This document shows, piece by piece, positions 17,056 through 25,702 of a stretch of DNA of 64,000 bases (within the stretch, counting starts at the first letter, position 1; the number at the start of each line of letters is the position of its first letter). The position numbers and the translations under genes are program-made. The notes under the pieces are model-generated. The model worked only from the letters and a program-made list of their open reading frames with translations, was not told where the DNA came from and did not search any database. The stretch comes from HIMB114 sp052048155. GTDB lineage: Bacteria; Pseudomonadota; Alphaproteobacteria; Pelagibacterales; Pelagibacteraceae. The stretch lies in NCBI RefSeq assembly GCF_052048155.1, contig NZ_JBNAIK010000001.1:1-64000 (forward strand), read 5' to 3'.

Positions 17056-17950
17056 TAGTGATCAAAACTTCTTTAAAATTTTTAATAGAATTATCATTAA
17101 AGCTTATATAATTACTTTTAATTTTATTTACCTTATATTTTTTTGACCAATCTAATAAAATATTATTTTTTTTACCTCTGTATTCTGTAACATTGGAAAG
17201 AGCCCATTTAATTTTTTTTTTATTTAGATTGTCTAAAATTGACAATAATTCAATTTCATCACTTTCATTCCAAAATTTATTATATTCACCAGAAGTTATT
17301 AAGTATGGAGGATCACAATAAATAAAGTCATTTTTTGAAAAATTCATTTTTTTTAAAAAGTTTGAATATGTTGAATTGCTAAAATTAATTTTTTTATTTT
17401 TGATTGCTATAAAATAATCATTTAAAGCTTTTTCCGTATTCTTATTTAAATCAACATTACCAACGGGTAGATTAAACTCATTTTTTAAATTAAACCTTAA
17501 AATTCTATTAAAACCATAAATTAACAAAATATATAATTTTAAATAATCTTTTTTCTTTGAATTATTAAAATCATTTTTTAATTGGGTATAGGATTCTTTA
17601 TTAAATTTTGCATAATAAGTTTTTTTATATTTATTTTTTAGACTTCTTGGAACTATATCTTCTAGGAATGATCTAGATAATCTATAATGAGTTATAACTT
17701 TTTCTAAATCTCTAAAAAATTTTTTTGAATTATTAGATGATGAAATCAAAAAATTATGTAACAAAATTAAATTTTTGTCTAAATCATTTAAATAATATTT
17801 TTTAGCTTTAATATTTAAAAAAACACTTCCACCTCCTACAAATGGTTCATAAAAATTATTTATTTTTTTTGGAAAAAAATTAATTAGTTGATTAATTAAT
17901 TTGTACTTATCTCCCATGTAAAAAAGTGGCGATCTAATAACTTTTTTCAT
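17042..17950 (-). CDS. D12-class (Dam-like) adenine-N6 DNA methyltransferase, copy 1
   Basis: The 302-residue enzyme has the alpha-group motif order: motif X RSPLFYMGDKYKL (residues 6-18), motif I FYEPFVGGGSVFL (33-45) for SAM binding, motif II YLNDLD, and motif IV DPPY (213-216) for catalysis. It would methylate adenine in one strand of the site cut by the neighbouring nuclease. It overlaps the second methyltransferase by four bases upstream and the nuclease by 14 bases downstream. The protein is very rich in Lys, Asn, Phe and Ile, which fits the extreme A+T content of this island. Confidence 0.9.
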   Translation of the reverse strand: MKKVIRSPLFYMGDKYKLINQLINFFPKKINNFYEPFVGGGSVFLNIKAKKYYLNDLDKNLILLHNFLISSSNNSKKFFRDLEKVITHYRLSRSFLEDIVPRSLKNKYKKTYYAKFNKESYTQLKNDFNNSKKKDYLKLYILLIYGFNRILRFNLKNEFNLPVGNVDLNKNTEKALNDYFIAIKNKKINFSNSTYSNFLKKMNFSKNDFIYCDPPYLITSGEYNKFWNESDEIELLSILDNLNKKKIKWALSNVTEYRGKKNNILLDWSKKYKVNKIKSNYISFNDNSIKNFKEVLITNATR

Positions 17951-18945
17951 TTTATTGTTATAAACAAGAATTCCTGATGGCCTTCAAAGTTTGTTTTTCC
18001 TGCATTAAAATATGCATGTTTTCTTTTTAAAATTTTTGTTCTACCTATACTTTTTAATATTTTTTCGATCTGATCTAGCGTAATTTTATTTTTAGACGAT
18101 GAACTATTTGAATTGTAAGTATTGTTATATGAAACAACTAATGCTTTGCTATCTAAATCTTGTACTAATTCATTAAATTTATTAACGGCATTTGTTTTGC
18201 AATATTCACTTATATTCTCTGGTTCAGGCTTTAATGCTTCACCAAATAATTTTGGTTTTCTCCACTTAGTTAAATTTTCTAAAACATGATAGAAGCGACT
18301 ATATTGCCTAGAATTATATGGGGGATCAATATAAACAACATCAGATTTGATTTTCTTTGCCAAAATATTCGCATCATCTCTAAAAATTGAAATTTTTGCT
18401 TTAACATTCATTGGCTCTATTAGTCCAAAAAAAAACTTGTCCTTAATACTTATTTTTTTTCTATAAGCATCATAATGGCCAACAGTATTTGCACATTTAT
18501 CTGCAGAATATAACAATGATGCTAATAAAATATTCCTTTCAATTTTTGTAAAATCTTCTTTTTGAATTTCTTGTCTTAAATGCCCAATTATTCTAGCATC
18601 ATTTTTACTAAAAAACTTGTTACCAAAATTATTACTAAAATAGTTATCAGATATTTTAGTTGAATTTATTTGATTAAATTTTTTTGATATTTGAAATAAT
18701 TTATTTTTAGAGAATTTTTTAGAATTAAAAAAAGCATTATAAATAACGTTATTTGAAAATAAAAAATCATTAATAATTAATTCTTTCTTATTTATATATT
18801 TACTTGCAACACAACCTGTTCCTGAAAAAATATCAAAAAAACTATCAAACTTTTTAAATTCTTTAGAAGTTTCATTAACAATCCAATCAATTAATTTAAA
18901 TTTACTTCCTGTATATCTTCTATTTTGAATTTTAAACTTGAACAT
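17947..18945 (-). CDS. D12-class adenine-N6 DNA methyltransferase, copy 2
   Basis: The 332-residue enzyme is only distantly related to its neighbour. Motif X is RRYTGSKFKL (9-18), motif I FFDIFSGTGCVAS (36-48), motif II LIINDF, and motif IV DPPYNSRQYS (207-216). The extended DPPYNSRQY form is typical of a separate D12 subgroup. An asymmetric (type IIS) site needs one methyltransferase per strand, which explains two enzymes beside one nuclease. It is the first large gene of the island and precedes copy 1 with a four-base overlap. Confidence 0.9.
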   Translation of the reverse strand: MFKFKIQNRRYTGSKFKLIDWIVNETSKEFKKFDSFFDIFSGTGCVASKYINKKELIINDFLFSNNVIYNAFFNSKKFSKNKLFQISKKFNQINSTKISDNYFSNNFGNKFFSKNDARIIGHLRQEIQKEDFTKIERNILLASLLYSADKCANTVGHYDAYRKKISIKDKFFFGLIEPMNVKAKISIFRDDANILAKKIKSDVVYIDPPYNSRQYSRFYHVLENLTKWRKPKLFGEALKPEPENISEYCKTNAVNKFNELVQDLDSKALVVSYNNTYNSNSSSSKNKITLDQIEKILKSIGRTKILKRKHAYFNAGKTNFEGHQEFLFITIK

Positions 18946-19001
18946 TAAATTTTTATAAACTGTTTTTGCATATACAAAAAGTTTTTTAAAAACTGCCTTT
19001 T

Positions 19002-19187
19002 TTAATCCGTTGATAATTTATTCTTAGTTTTTATAAAACTAACAATAATTTTATTTTCTCTTTGCTGAAATTGATTTTTGCCCTCAAAAGCATCGACAAC
19101 TGCTTTTGATAATGGGCCTGTTGGACCACCATTCTCCATGACGGTTTCATACATTATTTGAAATGTAGTTTTTTTAGATTGTTTCAT
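19002..19187 (-). CDS. Small unknown protein upstream of the R-M genes
   Basis: A 61-residue basic protein, unrecognised, containing NGGPTGPLSKAVVDAFEG. A good ribosome site (AAAGGAG) stands just before the ATG, which supports expression. It lies 56 bases ahead of the methyltransferase gene on the same strand and could be the first gene of the R-M operon. No DNA-binding motif can be claimed. Confidence 0.6.
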   Translation of the reverse strand: MKQSKKTTFQIMYETVMENGGPTGPLSKAVVDAFEGKNQFQQRENKIIVSFIKTKNKLSTD

Positions 19188-19374
19188 ATATCTCCTTTAG
19201 CGTTTTATTTTAATCCGCAGCAAGTAGAGTAATTTTCTAAATCACGGATATTTAATTATAACTTATAAAAAAAATGTTAACAAGTTTTCAGAAATTATTC
19301 CTAATTCCATAAAATAAACACAATTAGTATTTAAATAGAAATTATCCCGATATTTTAAAAAAGGAGTTTATTTA

Positions 19375-19770
19375 TTGGCTTACGATAAAGCAGTTTTGTT
19401 TTCATGCTTTAAAACTCAAAAATCTAAAGAAAAAAATATTTATCGTATCAATAATTGTGATTGGGGTTGGTTTGTCTCTGAGGATGAACTTGAAGAATAT
19501 AAAAATCTTGGAGAATTAGAGTATTCAAAAACCCTTTCCCCTTTAGAATGTATAAAAAGATACGAAATTAACAAAAATTCTATTGATGAATACAAAGAAA
19601 AAAGATTGAGTTATTTTAAAAATAACTACATACAAACAAAATCACTTCCCTACTTTCATATGTATCAGCTTGCTAAAAGTGACTTCAATTTATTTGAGAG
19701 ATGCATTTATGACAAAAGGTTAATCAATGTAACCTTTGAAAAATATTGGTGGGAAAGTGGTCTTAACTAA
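19375..19770 (+). CDS. Unknown soluble protein, TTG start
   Basis: A 131-residue protein, unrecognised, rich in Tyr, Lys and Glu, with Trp-rich ends (CDWGWF near residue 30 and YWWESG at the C-terminus). No signal peptide or membrane segment is visible. The start is TTG, chosen because AAAAGGAG lies eight bases upstream and no ATG occurs earlier in frame. It is followed after nine bases by a small gene in the same direction. Confidence 0.6.
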   Translation: MAYDKAVLFSCFKTQKSKEKNIYRINNCDWGWFVSEDELEEYKNLGELEYSKTLSPLECIKRYEINKNSIDEYKEKRLSYFKNNYIQTKSLPYFHMYQLAKSDFNLFERCIYDKRLINVTFEKYWWESGLN

Positions 19771-19779
19771 AGGAAGAAA

Positions 19780-19965
19780 ATGATGGATGATAAAAAACTA
19801 ATAAAACCAGAATATCTAAGTTCAAGTATTGGAAGTGTTATGAAATATACATTTGATACTTTTGAAGAATTAGAAAAATTCTTTCTTGCTTCTGTAGCAT
19901 CTTTTAAAAAAAATAAAGTTAAAACAAAAGTAATTGGTAGATCAATTTTAGTCTTTAAGACTTAG
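19780..19965 (+). CDS. Small unknown protein
   Basis: A 61-residue protein, unrecognised. An AAAGGAAG ribosome site precedes the ATG. The sequence alternates an aromatic/acidic helix (TFDTFEELEKFFLASV) with a basic stretch and a hydrophobic end. It is probably co-transcribed with the preceding gene. The downstream neighbour converges on it. Confidence 0.55.
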   Translation: MMDDKKLIKPEYLSSSIGSVMKYTFDTFEELEKFFLASVASFKKNKVKTKVIGRSILVFKT

Positions 19966-19978
19966 GTTTCTAGCTATT

Positions 19979-20515
19979 TTAGGATAACCTTCGTTCACTA
20001 TAATCTTTGCAGGTGTTGATGGCTTGGTTGAAAGCCTTGGTTGAGTCTGCAAGGTTCCATTTGTTGTGATCAATATCAAAGTAAGCTTTGGCGATGAAAC
20101 CACCTCGGTTTACGATTTTAATTTGATAATTGGTAATACGGCTAAAAAACTTTGATAAATCATTTGCATCATCAGATCCTAAATAAAACATGGCTCTATG
20201 ACCCATAAGAAATGGACTGGTATAAACTGCCCTTCCCCAGGTTTTTACTCCATTAATCACCAATGGAACTTGATGACCTTGAAGATTTAAAAAGTCTTTA
20301 TTTTTTTCAGCAGAATAAGCTGAGAAATAATAATTCACTTTATTGCAGTTTTTCTTTGGAAAATTAAAAGAAAGTTTATCTCCATGAGTAACCTCTCCAT
20401 CAAACGACAAGGAAACAAATTTCTTAAAGGTGGTAATCTTCCAATTCTTTTCAGCAAAGGAAGGGTTGGTTAAAACAAAAAGGATAAGTAAGGATTGTAT
20501 AAATAGTTTTTTCAT
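19979..20515 (-). CDS. Secreted protein of unknown function
   Basis: A 178-residue protein with a clear Sec signal peptide (residues 1-21, cleavage near PSFA-E). The mature part is probably beta-rich and has two Cys (residues about 57 and 169) that could form a disulfide in the periplasm. Motifs such as GHRAMFYLGSDDAND are not recognised. A distant relation to the invasion-associated locus B type of periplasmic proteins is possible but unproven. Confidence 0.7.
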   Translation of the reverse strand: MKKLFIQSLLILFVLTNPSFAEKNWKITTFKKFVSLSFDGEVTHGDKLSFNFPKKNCNKVNYYFSAYSAEKNKDFLNLQGHQVPLVINGVKTWGRAVYTSPFLMGHRAMFYLGSDDANDLSKFFSRITNYQIKIVNRGGFIAKAYFDIDHNKWNLADSTKAFNQAINTCKDYSERRLS

Positions 20516-20581
20516 ATAGTGTTTTTCAAATATTAATTTAGCTATTTTGAGACTAAAAAATTACAAGTTGCCACAATTGAT

Positions 20582-20782
20582 ATGAAGAATAATAAAATTA
20601 AAAATATCTCAGCAAAGTTTAACCGAGATATTACCTGCGAAGAATTTGATAAATCAGTCAATTCATTGTTAAAAAACTTTGATCCAGAACAAGAAATAGA
20701 AGTTAGATACGACGATGACTATAAAAACATCACTGTCGACATTGAAGCAATCAAAACACCCCTCTTGAGAGTTATCAAATGA
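20582..20782 (+). CDS. Small unknown soluble protein
   Basis: A 66-residue charged protein, unrecognised, with no membrane or signal sequence. The second half (QEIEVRYDDDYKNITVDIEAI) looks like paired beta strands. Its stop overlaps the ATG of the following secreted protein by four bases, so the two are translationally coupled. Confidence 0.55.
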   Translation: MKNNKIKNISAKFNRDITCEEFDKSVNSLLKNFDPEQEIEVRYDDDYKNITVDIEAIKTPLLRVIK

Positions 20783-21174
20783 GATATTTAATTATATTTA
20801 TAATTCTTATGATTTCTTCTGGAATATCAAAAGCGAATAACCATAAATTTAAATTATCATGTGATTATAAAAATCAAATATGGGACTGGGCTATAGATGA
20901 TGAATATATCTATCATTATTTTAAGAAAGATCTCACTCGAAAATTTAAAATAACTAAATGGTATAAATACAATTCGTATGAAGAATGGCAAAAATCAAAG
21001 ATGAAAAAAATGATTAGCTTATACGGTATTGAAGAGCAGGAAATAAAATCTAAGCTATTTGATAAAAGAGATGTTTATATTTCACTTTCCAGAGGAGAAA
21101 TAACGGTAAGGCAACAAGATAGTTCAACTGGTCAATCTGGAATGTACAGAATGAAAAACTGCAAAGTGAAATAA
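20779..21174 (+). CDS. Small secreted protein of unknown function
   Basis: A 131-residue protein with an N-terminal signal peptide (residues 1-19, ending SKA). The mature part has two Cys (CDYKNQIWDW near the start and MKNCKVK at the end), likely disulfide-linked in the periplasm, and many Tyr/Lys residues. It resembles generic small periplasmic proteins with an outer cysteine pair. It is coupled to the preceding gene. Confidence 0.65.
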   Translation: MRYLIIFIILMISSGISKANNHKFKLSCDYKNQIWDWAIDDEYIYHYFKKDLTRKFKITKWYKYNSYEEWQKSKMKKMISLYGIEEQEIKSKLFDKRDVYISLSRGEITVRQQDSSTGQSGMYRMKNCKVK

Positions 21175-21178
21175 TAAG

Positions 21179-21198
21179 ATAAATTTAAAAAAATTTAT
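21179..21198. terminator. A/T-only hairpin between convergent genes
   Basis: The inverted repeat ATAAATTT / AAATTTAT is followed by a T-rich run on the plus strand. It lies exactly between the ends of two convergent genes. The absence of G and C pairs makes it a weak candidate. Confidence 0.35.
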
Positions 21199-22062
21199 TT
21201 ATTTTTTAGAATTTGTAAGACCATAAGCAACTCCACCGATTACGACTAGGCTGGCTAGGATGAGGTGAAGAGTTAAAACTTCGTCTAAAAGAAGTATACC
21301 ACCAAATATTGCAAGGGGTGGAACACTCAGTTGAGCAAGGCCAGCTCGTGCAGCACCTAGATGTGGAAGGATGGTGTACCATAAAGAATAACCACATCCA
21401 CTTGTAATCGCACCTGATATGATTGCTAAAGTTAAACCTGTTGTATCTGTGGGTGTTGGACTAGGCTGAGGAAACAAGAATAATGCAGTGAGACAAATAA
21501 TAAGTGCTACACAAAAGTTCATAGCCGTTTCTGGAATAGGATCTTTTGCTTGTCGTCCAAGTAAAGAATAACCGCCCCAACCAATCCCAGCAACAATCAT
21601 CGAAAGAACGGCATTAAAAGGTAATGTAATTTTACCCTCTGGTAACAACAACCAAACTAATCCACCAAGTGCAATCACCGATCCTAAAATTCTTCTCATC
21701 GTTAATACTTCACGAAGTAATATCGATGCACTAAACATGGTCAGTTGAACAGAACCAAATAACAATAACGTTCCAAGTCCTGCATCAAGCTCAAGGTAAG
21801 CAAATGAAAATCCAAGCATATAAGTTGCAAGATAAATTCCACCATACGCTCTAAGCTTTGGAGAAGAAAACAAAATATTAACCACCTCTCCTTTTCTTAA
21901 AATCAAACTAATCACAATTAAAACAACAGCCCCAGCACTCACCCTCCAAATGGCAAAATCACCCACACTAATATGACCACCCGCAACGGCCATTCGGTTA
22001 AGAACAGAATTTGATGCAAACGCAATTAAGGTTAAAACTGCTGCAATGGAAAGACGAAGCAT
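21199..22062 (-). CDS. EamA/DMT-family permease
   Basis: An inner-membrane transporter of 287 residues with about ten predicted membrane segments arranged as two EamA repeats. The second repeat begins near AVLSMIVAGIGWGGYSLLG and ends in PPLAIFGGILLLDEVLTLHLILASLVVIGGV, the characteristic EamA ending with Asp-Glu in the loop. The substrate is unknown; relatives export amino acids or metabolites. The gene body appears less A+T-rich than its neighbours. Confidence 0.85.
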   Translation of the reverse strand: MLRLSIAAVLTLIAFASNSVLNRMAVAGGHISVGDFAIWRVSAGAVVLIVISLILRKGEVVNILFSSPKLRAYGGIYLATYMLGFSFAYLELDAGLGTLLLFGSVQLTMFSASILLREVLTMRRILGSVIALGGLVWLLLPEGKITLPFNAVLSMIVAGIGWGGYSLLGRQAKDPIPETAMNFCVALIICLTALFLFPQPSPTPTDTTGLTLAIISGAITSGCGYSLWYTILPHLGAARAGLAQLSVPPLAIFGGILLLDEVLTLHLILASLVVIGGVAYGLTNSKK

Positions 22063-22203
22063 TTAAATAAGATTATCAAATAAAGCTTATAAAAAGCAAT
22101 CTAACATGTGACCTGTGAATTATTTATAAAGGAGTAATTTTTTTAAAATGAAAAAACACTAATATTAATTGGATTAACACTTAATAATAGAAACATTGAA
22201 ATC

Positions 22204-22806
22204 ATGAAATTTGTAGAAATTGTTGCTTTATTAATTTTTCTTTTTCCTCTGGCTTTTAGTCCAGGACCAGGAAATATGTTCTTTGCTGCAAGTGGTGCTA
22301 AGTTTGGTTTCAAAAAAACCTTATCAGCAAATTTTGGATATCATTTAGCTACTATTATAGTCACTTTATTAATAGGTCTTGGCTTTGGATTTTTTTTTTC
22401 ATTTATTGAGGATTACTATGAGTACATAAAAATTATTGGTTCAATATATGTGATTTTTCTCTCATATAAATTTCTCAAAGCAGGAGCATATAAATCAACA
22501 ACAAAAGATATAAGCACAACTTTTACTGATGGCGTAATTCTTTTAATATTTAATCCCAAAGCCTATGTAATTATTTCTTTGATGTTTACAATTTTTTTAA
22601 ACAATAATCAGAGTTTATTAAAAGTAGTTTTAATAAGCGTGATATTTACTCTTAATAACTGTCTTTCATTTACTCTCTGGACAATATTCGGTGACCTTTT
22701 AGGAACAAAATTTAGAAATGAAGCATATGCAAAAAAACTAAATTATGTATTCGCTACTTCATTGTTTCTTGTAGGTTTATGGATGTTATTTATTAAGATA
22801 AATTAA
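22204..22806 (+). CDS. LysE/RhtB-family amino-acid exporter
   Basis: A 200-residue inner-membrane protein with about six hydrophobic segments. The family signature is at the N-terminus: FSPGPGNMFFAASGAKFGF, matching the PGP-N..v...g...G pattern. A loop of Lys/Thr between segments 3 and 4 and the NPKAYVI motif also match. The exported substrate cannot be told from sequence. It stands alone, with a 140-base upstream gap that probably contains its promoter. Confidence 0.85.
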   Translation: MKFVEIVALLIFLFPLAFSPGPGNMFFAASGAKFGFKKTLSANFGYHLATIIVTLLIGLGFGFFFSFIEDYYEYIKIIGSIYVIFLSYKFLKAGAYKSTTKDISTTFTDGVILLIFNPKAYVIISLMFTIFLNNNQSLLKVVLISVIFTLNNCLSFTLWTIFGDLLGTKFRNEAYAKKLNYVFATSLFLVGLWMLFIKIN

Positions 22807-22847
22807 TAATTCATTATAAAATTAGAAATTATTTAAAAAAATAAACT

Positions 22848-23495
22848 CTAGATCTTGTTTACTAAATATAAACTGGCAGCAACAGCTGGGCCTATTCCAA
22901 AGGCAAAGATGAGTGTTCCAATTCCAACGGTTCCTCCAAGGTACCAGCCGATTAAAACCACACTAATTTCAATTGAAGCTCTGACAAATGCTATAGGTAA
23001 ATTCGTAACTCTAGTAAGCCCGGTCATTAAACCATCTCGAGGACCAGGACCAAGATTAGCTATTAAATAAATCCCACTTCCAAGGCCAACTAATAAAACA
23101 GAAACGACTGCTAATATATATTTTGAAACAATTGATGTTGGTGGATCAAAATAAATTAACGTTAAATCAATAACACCTGCAATAATGATAATATTCATTA
23201 TCGTTCCAATACCAGGCTTTTGTTTTAAAAATATCCAAAGCGATAATACACCGACACTGACAAGAAACGTTGAGGTTCCAATCGTAATTCCAGTAATTTT
23301 AGTAATTCCTTCTGCTAATACAGACCACGGAGAATTTCCTGTGGTTGAAACTAATAACAACCCTTCCCCTAATCCAAAGATCGCTAGTCCTATACAAAGT
23401 AAAAGAAAGGTAGAAACTTTTGGTTTAAAGTTAAGTGGTTTTTCTGAACTCCAGCTTTTTTGTGGGATGTTTTTGATTTTAAAAATTTCAAACAT
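22848..23495 (-). CDS. YczE/YyaS/YitT-type membrane protein
   Basis: A 215-residue protein with five or six membrane segments. The repeated Gly/Pro motifs TTGNSPWSVLAEGI and LGPGPRDGLMTGL are typical of the YczE subgroup of the YitT superfamily. Function is unknown; transport is likely. The first 25 residues are cytoplasmic and basic. A small unknown gene lies nine bases upstream in the same direction. Confidence 0.75.
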   Translation of the reverse strand: MFEIFKIKNIPQKSWSSEKPLNFKPKVSTFLLLCIGLAIFGLGEGLLLVSTTGNSPWSVLAEGITKITGITIGTSTFLVSVGVLSLWIFLKQKPGIGTIMNIIIIAGVIDLTLIYFDPPTSIVSKYILAVVSVLLVGLGSGIYLIANLGPGPRDGLMTGLTRVTNLPIAFVRASIEISVVLIGWYLGGTVGIGTLIFAFGIGPAVAASLYLVNKI

Positions 23496-23504
23496 TAAAA
23501 AACT

Positions 23505-23732
23505 TTACTCTGGATTTGCAACAAGCTCATCAATATACTTTAGCACATCATCATAAAAAGTATCAGGTATATCTTTATAACTTAGTTTAAATTTATTTTT
23601 CACACATATCGCAACATGAGCATATGGGTTTCTGCCTTTTGGATGGTTTGGATGATCTGGAAGTTTCCCTTGTAATTCATCTCCTGCTTGTTGAATACGC
23701 TTCCATAGCTTTGATGCATTTTCTTTGTTCAT
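23505..23732 (-). CDS. Small unknown protein
   Basis: A 75-residue soluble protein, unrecognised. The central part LPDHPNHPKGRNPYAHVA is rich in Pro, His and Asn, and the end is a charged helix (YDDVLKYIDELVANP). It lies one base from dgkA upstream and nine bases from the YczE-like gene downstream, so the three probably form one operon. Confidence 0.6.
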   Translation of the reverse strand: MNKENASKLWKRIQQAGDELQGKLPDHPNHPKGRNPYAHVAICVKNKFKLSYKDIPDTFYDDVLKYIDELVANPE

Positions 23733-24077
23733 CTAAATGATGATGGATATAATAATTAAAGATACCAAAACTAATAAGACCAAAAATACGGCTGCACTCG
23801 ATAAATCTTTAATCTTTTTAATATCTTCATCAAATGCAGTTGTTATTTTGTCTGATAATTTTTCAATTGAAGTGTTCAGTAATTCAAATGCCAATAAGAG
23901 AAAATAAACGGCAACAATACTGATTTTAAAAAATAATTCTAAATTTGCGATCACCACATAAGGAATTAAAACTACACCACCTATCACTTCCATAACAAAA
24001 GAATGTTCCTTAAGCCCTGCCCCTAAACCGTTAAGGGAATTGATAAAATTTGAATAAAGTTTTTTTAATGAATGCAT
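23733..24077 (-). CDS. dgkA: Diacylglycerol kinase (DgkA family)
   Basis: A 114-residue integral membrane kinase with three membrane segments. It recycles diacylglycerol to phosphatidic acid (undecaprenol in some relatives). The diagnostic block is ELLNTSIEKLSDKIT, then KKIKDLSSAAV, matching the E-x-N-(T/S)-A-I-E and (K/R)D-x-(G/S)SAAV motifs that form the active site. Length is usual. It is the first gene of a minus-strand set. Confidence 0.9.
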   Translation of the reverse strand: MHSLKKLYSNFINSLNGLGAGLKEHSFVMEVIGGVVLIPYVVIANLELFFKISIVAVYFLLLAFELLNTSIEKLSDKITTAFDEDIKKIKDLSSAAVFLVLLVLVSLIIISIII

Positions 24078-24135
24078 TTTTGAACTTGTTATATCTTAGA
24101 ATGATATATTTTTAAAAAAAAATACGGAGGTTAAA

Positions 24136-24306
24136 ATGAACAATATATTTAAAGTATTCATGTATGCGCTTGGTAGTTTTTCAGATAAAAAAACTAAGCC
24201 ATATGACAAACAAGTACTGATGGTGAGATCTTTTTGGGTCTTATTACATATTATCACTTGTTTAATGATTATTATTGGTAACGGCAGAGTAATGGGTTGG
24301 TGGTAA
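24136..24306 (+). CDS. Small membrane protein (56 aa)
   Basis: A 56-codon frame that begins six bases after a GGAGG ribosome site (24126-24130), which is strong evidence of translation. The first half is soluble with Lys and Asp; the second half holds one membrane segment (FWVLLHIITCLMIIIG, about residues 33-48) and a Trp-rich end. The family is unrecognised. It is divergent from dgkA and convergent with the next small gene. Confidence 0.65.
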   Translation: MNNIFKVFMYALGSFSDKKTKPYDKQVLMVRSFWVLLHIITCLMIIIGNGRVMGWW

Positions 24307-24310
24307 TCAG

Positions 24311-24550
24311 TTATCCAAAATGATGATTGATTAATCCAACAAGATAAATACTTGCTAACCCAGCATTTAGAAAAACTAAAGATTTTTCATTCCATAACCA
24401 ACTCACAATAGCAAGTGATGTGTTACCAATTAAAAATATATAATTATAAAGCGGATAATAACCAAAAGCAGCCGTGATGGCACCAGCCATAATGGTGATC
24501 GTTGAAGCCCACGCCCAAAGTTGAAAAGGTTTTGGTTTTAATTTTTCCAT
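24311..24550 (-). CDS. Small membrane protein of unknown function
   Basis: A 79-residue protein with three short hydrophobic segments (about residues 12-27, 35-50 and 57-74). Aromatic residues are frequent (WAWAS, GYYPLYNYIF). No family is recognised. It is divergent from the Rossmann-like gene at 24601, with about 50 bases between them. Confidence 0.6.
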   Translation of the reverse strand: MEKLKPKPFQLWAWASTITIMAGAITAAFGYYPLYNYIFLIGNTSLAIVSWLWNEKSLVFLNAGLASIYLVGLINHHFG

Positions 24551-24600
24551 GACACTTAAGATTTAACTGTATTATAATATAACAAAAATAAAACGAATTT

Positions 24601-25329
24601 ATGAAGACAGTTTTAATTGTAGGAAGTGCACCTGACGCTGCTCGAATTCAATCAATTGATTGTTCGACAGTAACTTATAAAGTTGCAATTAATAATGCAT
24701 GGAGATTAAGAAAAGATTGGGACTATGTCATTTACCCAGAAGATTTTCCAAAAGAAAAACAACCGACATCATTTGATAAAGATAAATTAATTAGCGCTAA
24801 GCAATATGTGCCAGAACAAAATTCATTTGGCGGATTTATTTATGCAGGTGGAACTATGTCGTTTACTGCAGGCTATTGGGCGCTTGGTGCATTAAAACCT
24901 GATGTAATTGCTTACATTGGATGTGATATGGTTTATCCAAAAAATTCACCAAGTCATTTTTATGGAACAGGACAAGCCGATCCTTTAAGAGATGACATTA
25001 CCCTTCAATCATTAGAAGCAAAATCAGCAAGGCTTCTAGCCTTTGCAAAATCTCATGGTTGTAGAATGATTAATTTAACAGAGCAGGATCAATCAAGATT
25101 ACTATTTCCAAAAATCAAAATGTCAGATTTTTTAAATCCAGATCAATTATCAAAGACTTTAAAAAACAAAGAGCCTCAACTTAATTCAAAAGTGATGGAT
25201 CAAGCTTTAGAAAAAGAAAAGGCTTTATCCTACATGGCGCCGTGTGGGAGATATTGGAAATTCATCAAAGAATGTGATCCACTCCAGCTTAAAAAATTAG
25301 ATTCTCTTTGGTTAGAGACGGTATCGTGA
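24601..25329 (+). CDS. Unknown Rossmann-like protein (DUF115/glycosyltransferase-like?)
   Basis: A 242-residue soluble protein that starts with a nucleotide-binding-like strand and loop (TVLIVGSAPDAARI). Further motifs are AINNAWRL, YVIYPEDFP, GGTMSFTAGYWALG and YIGCDMVYP, then HFYGTGQADPLRDD. This layout recalls DUF115/MptE-like proteins and some sialyltransferase-like enzymes, in which a GSGPS-type loop and a late D-M/D-D motif occur, but the match is only by eye. It is coupled to the globin-like gene by an ATGA overlap. Confidence 0.55.
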   Translation: MKTVLIVGSAPDAARIQSIDCSTVTYKVAINNAWRLRKDWDYVIYPEDFPKEKQPTSFDKDKLISAKQYVPEQNSFGGFIYAGGTMSFTAGYWALGALKPDVIAYIGCDMVYPKNSPSHFYGTGQADPLRDDITLQSLEAKSARLLAFAKSHGCRMINLTEQDQSRLLFPKIKMSDFLNPDQLSKTLKNKEPQLNSKVMDQALEKEKALSYMAPCGRYWKFIKECDPLQLKKLDSLWLETVS

Positions 25330-25679
25330 TGTTAAACAAAAAATATTCTATAGAAACCATTTTTGATATTACCGAAAAGCTTTATTTTGAAATTAGAAAA
25401 AATGAGGAATTTTATAATAAGTTCTTCAAAAAATATGACATTTCAAAACTGATTGAAGTTCAAAAAGAAACCATTGCTCATTTATTGGGTTATAAATCTA
25501 ATGTTACAGAAATTGATCTTGTAGAAAAACATAAGCATCTCAATATTAAAGAAGAAGACTGGAATACATTTGTAAAAATAGTGATTAAAGTTTTAAATGA
25601 TTTTAAATTAGAACAAAAAGAAATTGACTTCGTTTTAGGCAAATTTTCTCAATTTAAAGATCAGATAGTAACCGCTTAA
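25329..25679 (+). CDS. Truncated-haemoglobin-like protein
   Basis: A 116-residue protein if started at the ATG that overlaps the previous stop (a start seven codons earlier is possible but less likely). It follows the group 1 truncated globin layout: a helix ending FFKKYDISKLIEVQKETIAHLLG, and then EKHKHLNI, where His68 would be the proximal haem ligand. The last helices are VIKVLNDFKLEQKEIDFVL. The N-terminal Gly-Gly motif is absent. Oxygen, NO or sulfide chemistry is possible; haem binding is untested. Confidence 0.7.
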   Translation: MLNKKYSIETIFDITEKLYFEIRKNEEFYNKFFKKYDISKLIEVQKETIAHLLGYKSNVTEIDLVEKHKHLNIKEEDWNTFVKIVIKVLNDFKLEQKEIDFVLGKFSQFKDQIVTA

Positions 25680-25702
25680 TAATCTCTAATTTTTATTGAT
25701 TG

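Noticed and set aside
21206..21397. Minus-strand 63-codon Ser/Cys/Trp-rich ORF in the EamA gene
   Set aside because: It is an alternative frame of a well-supported membrane transporter.
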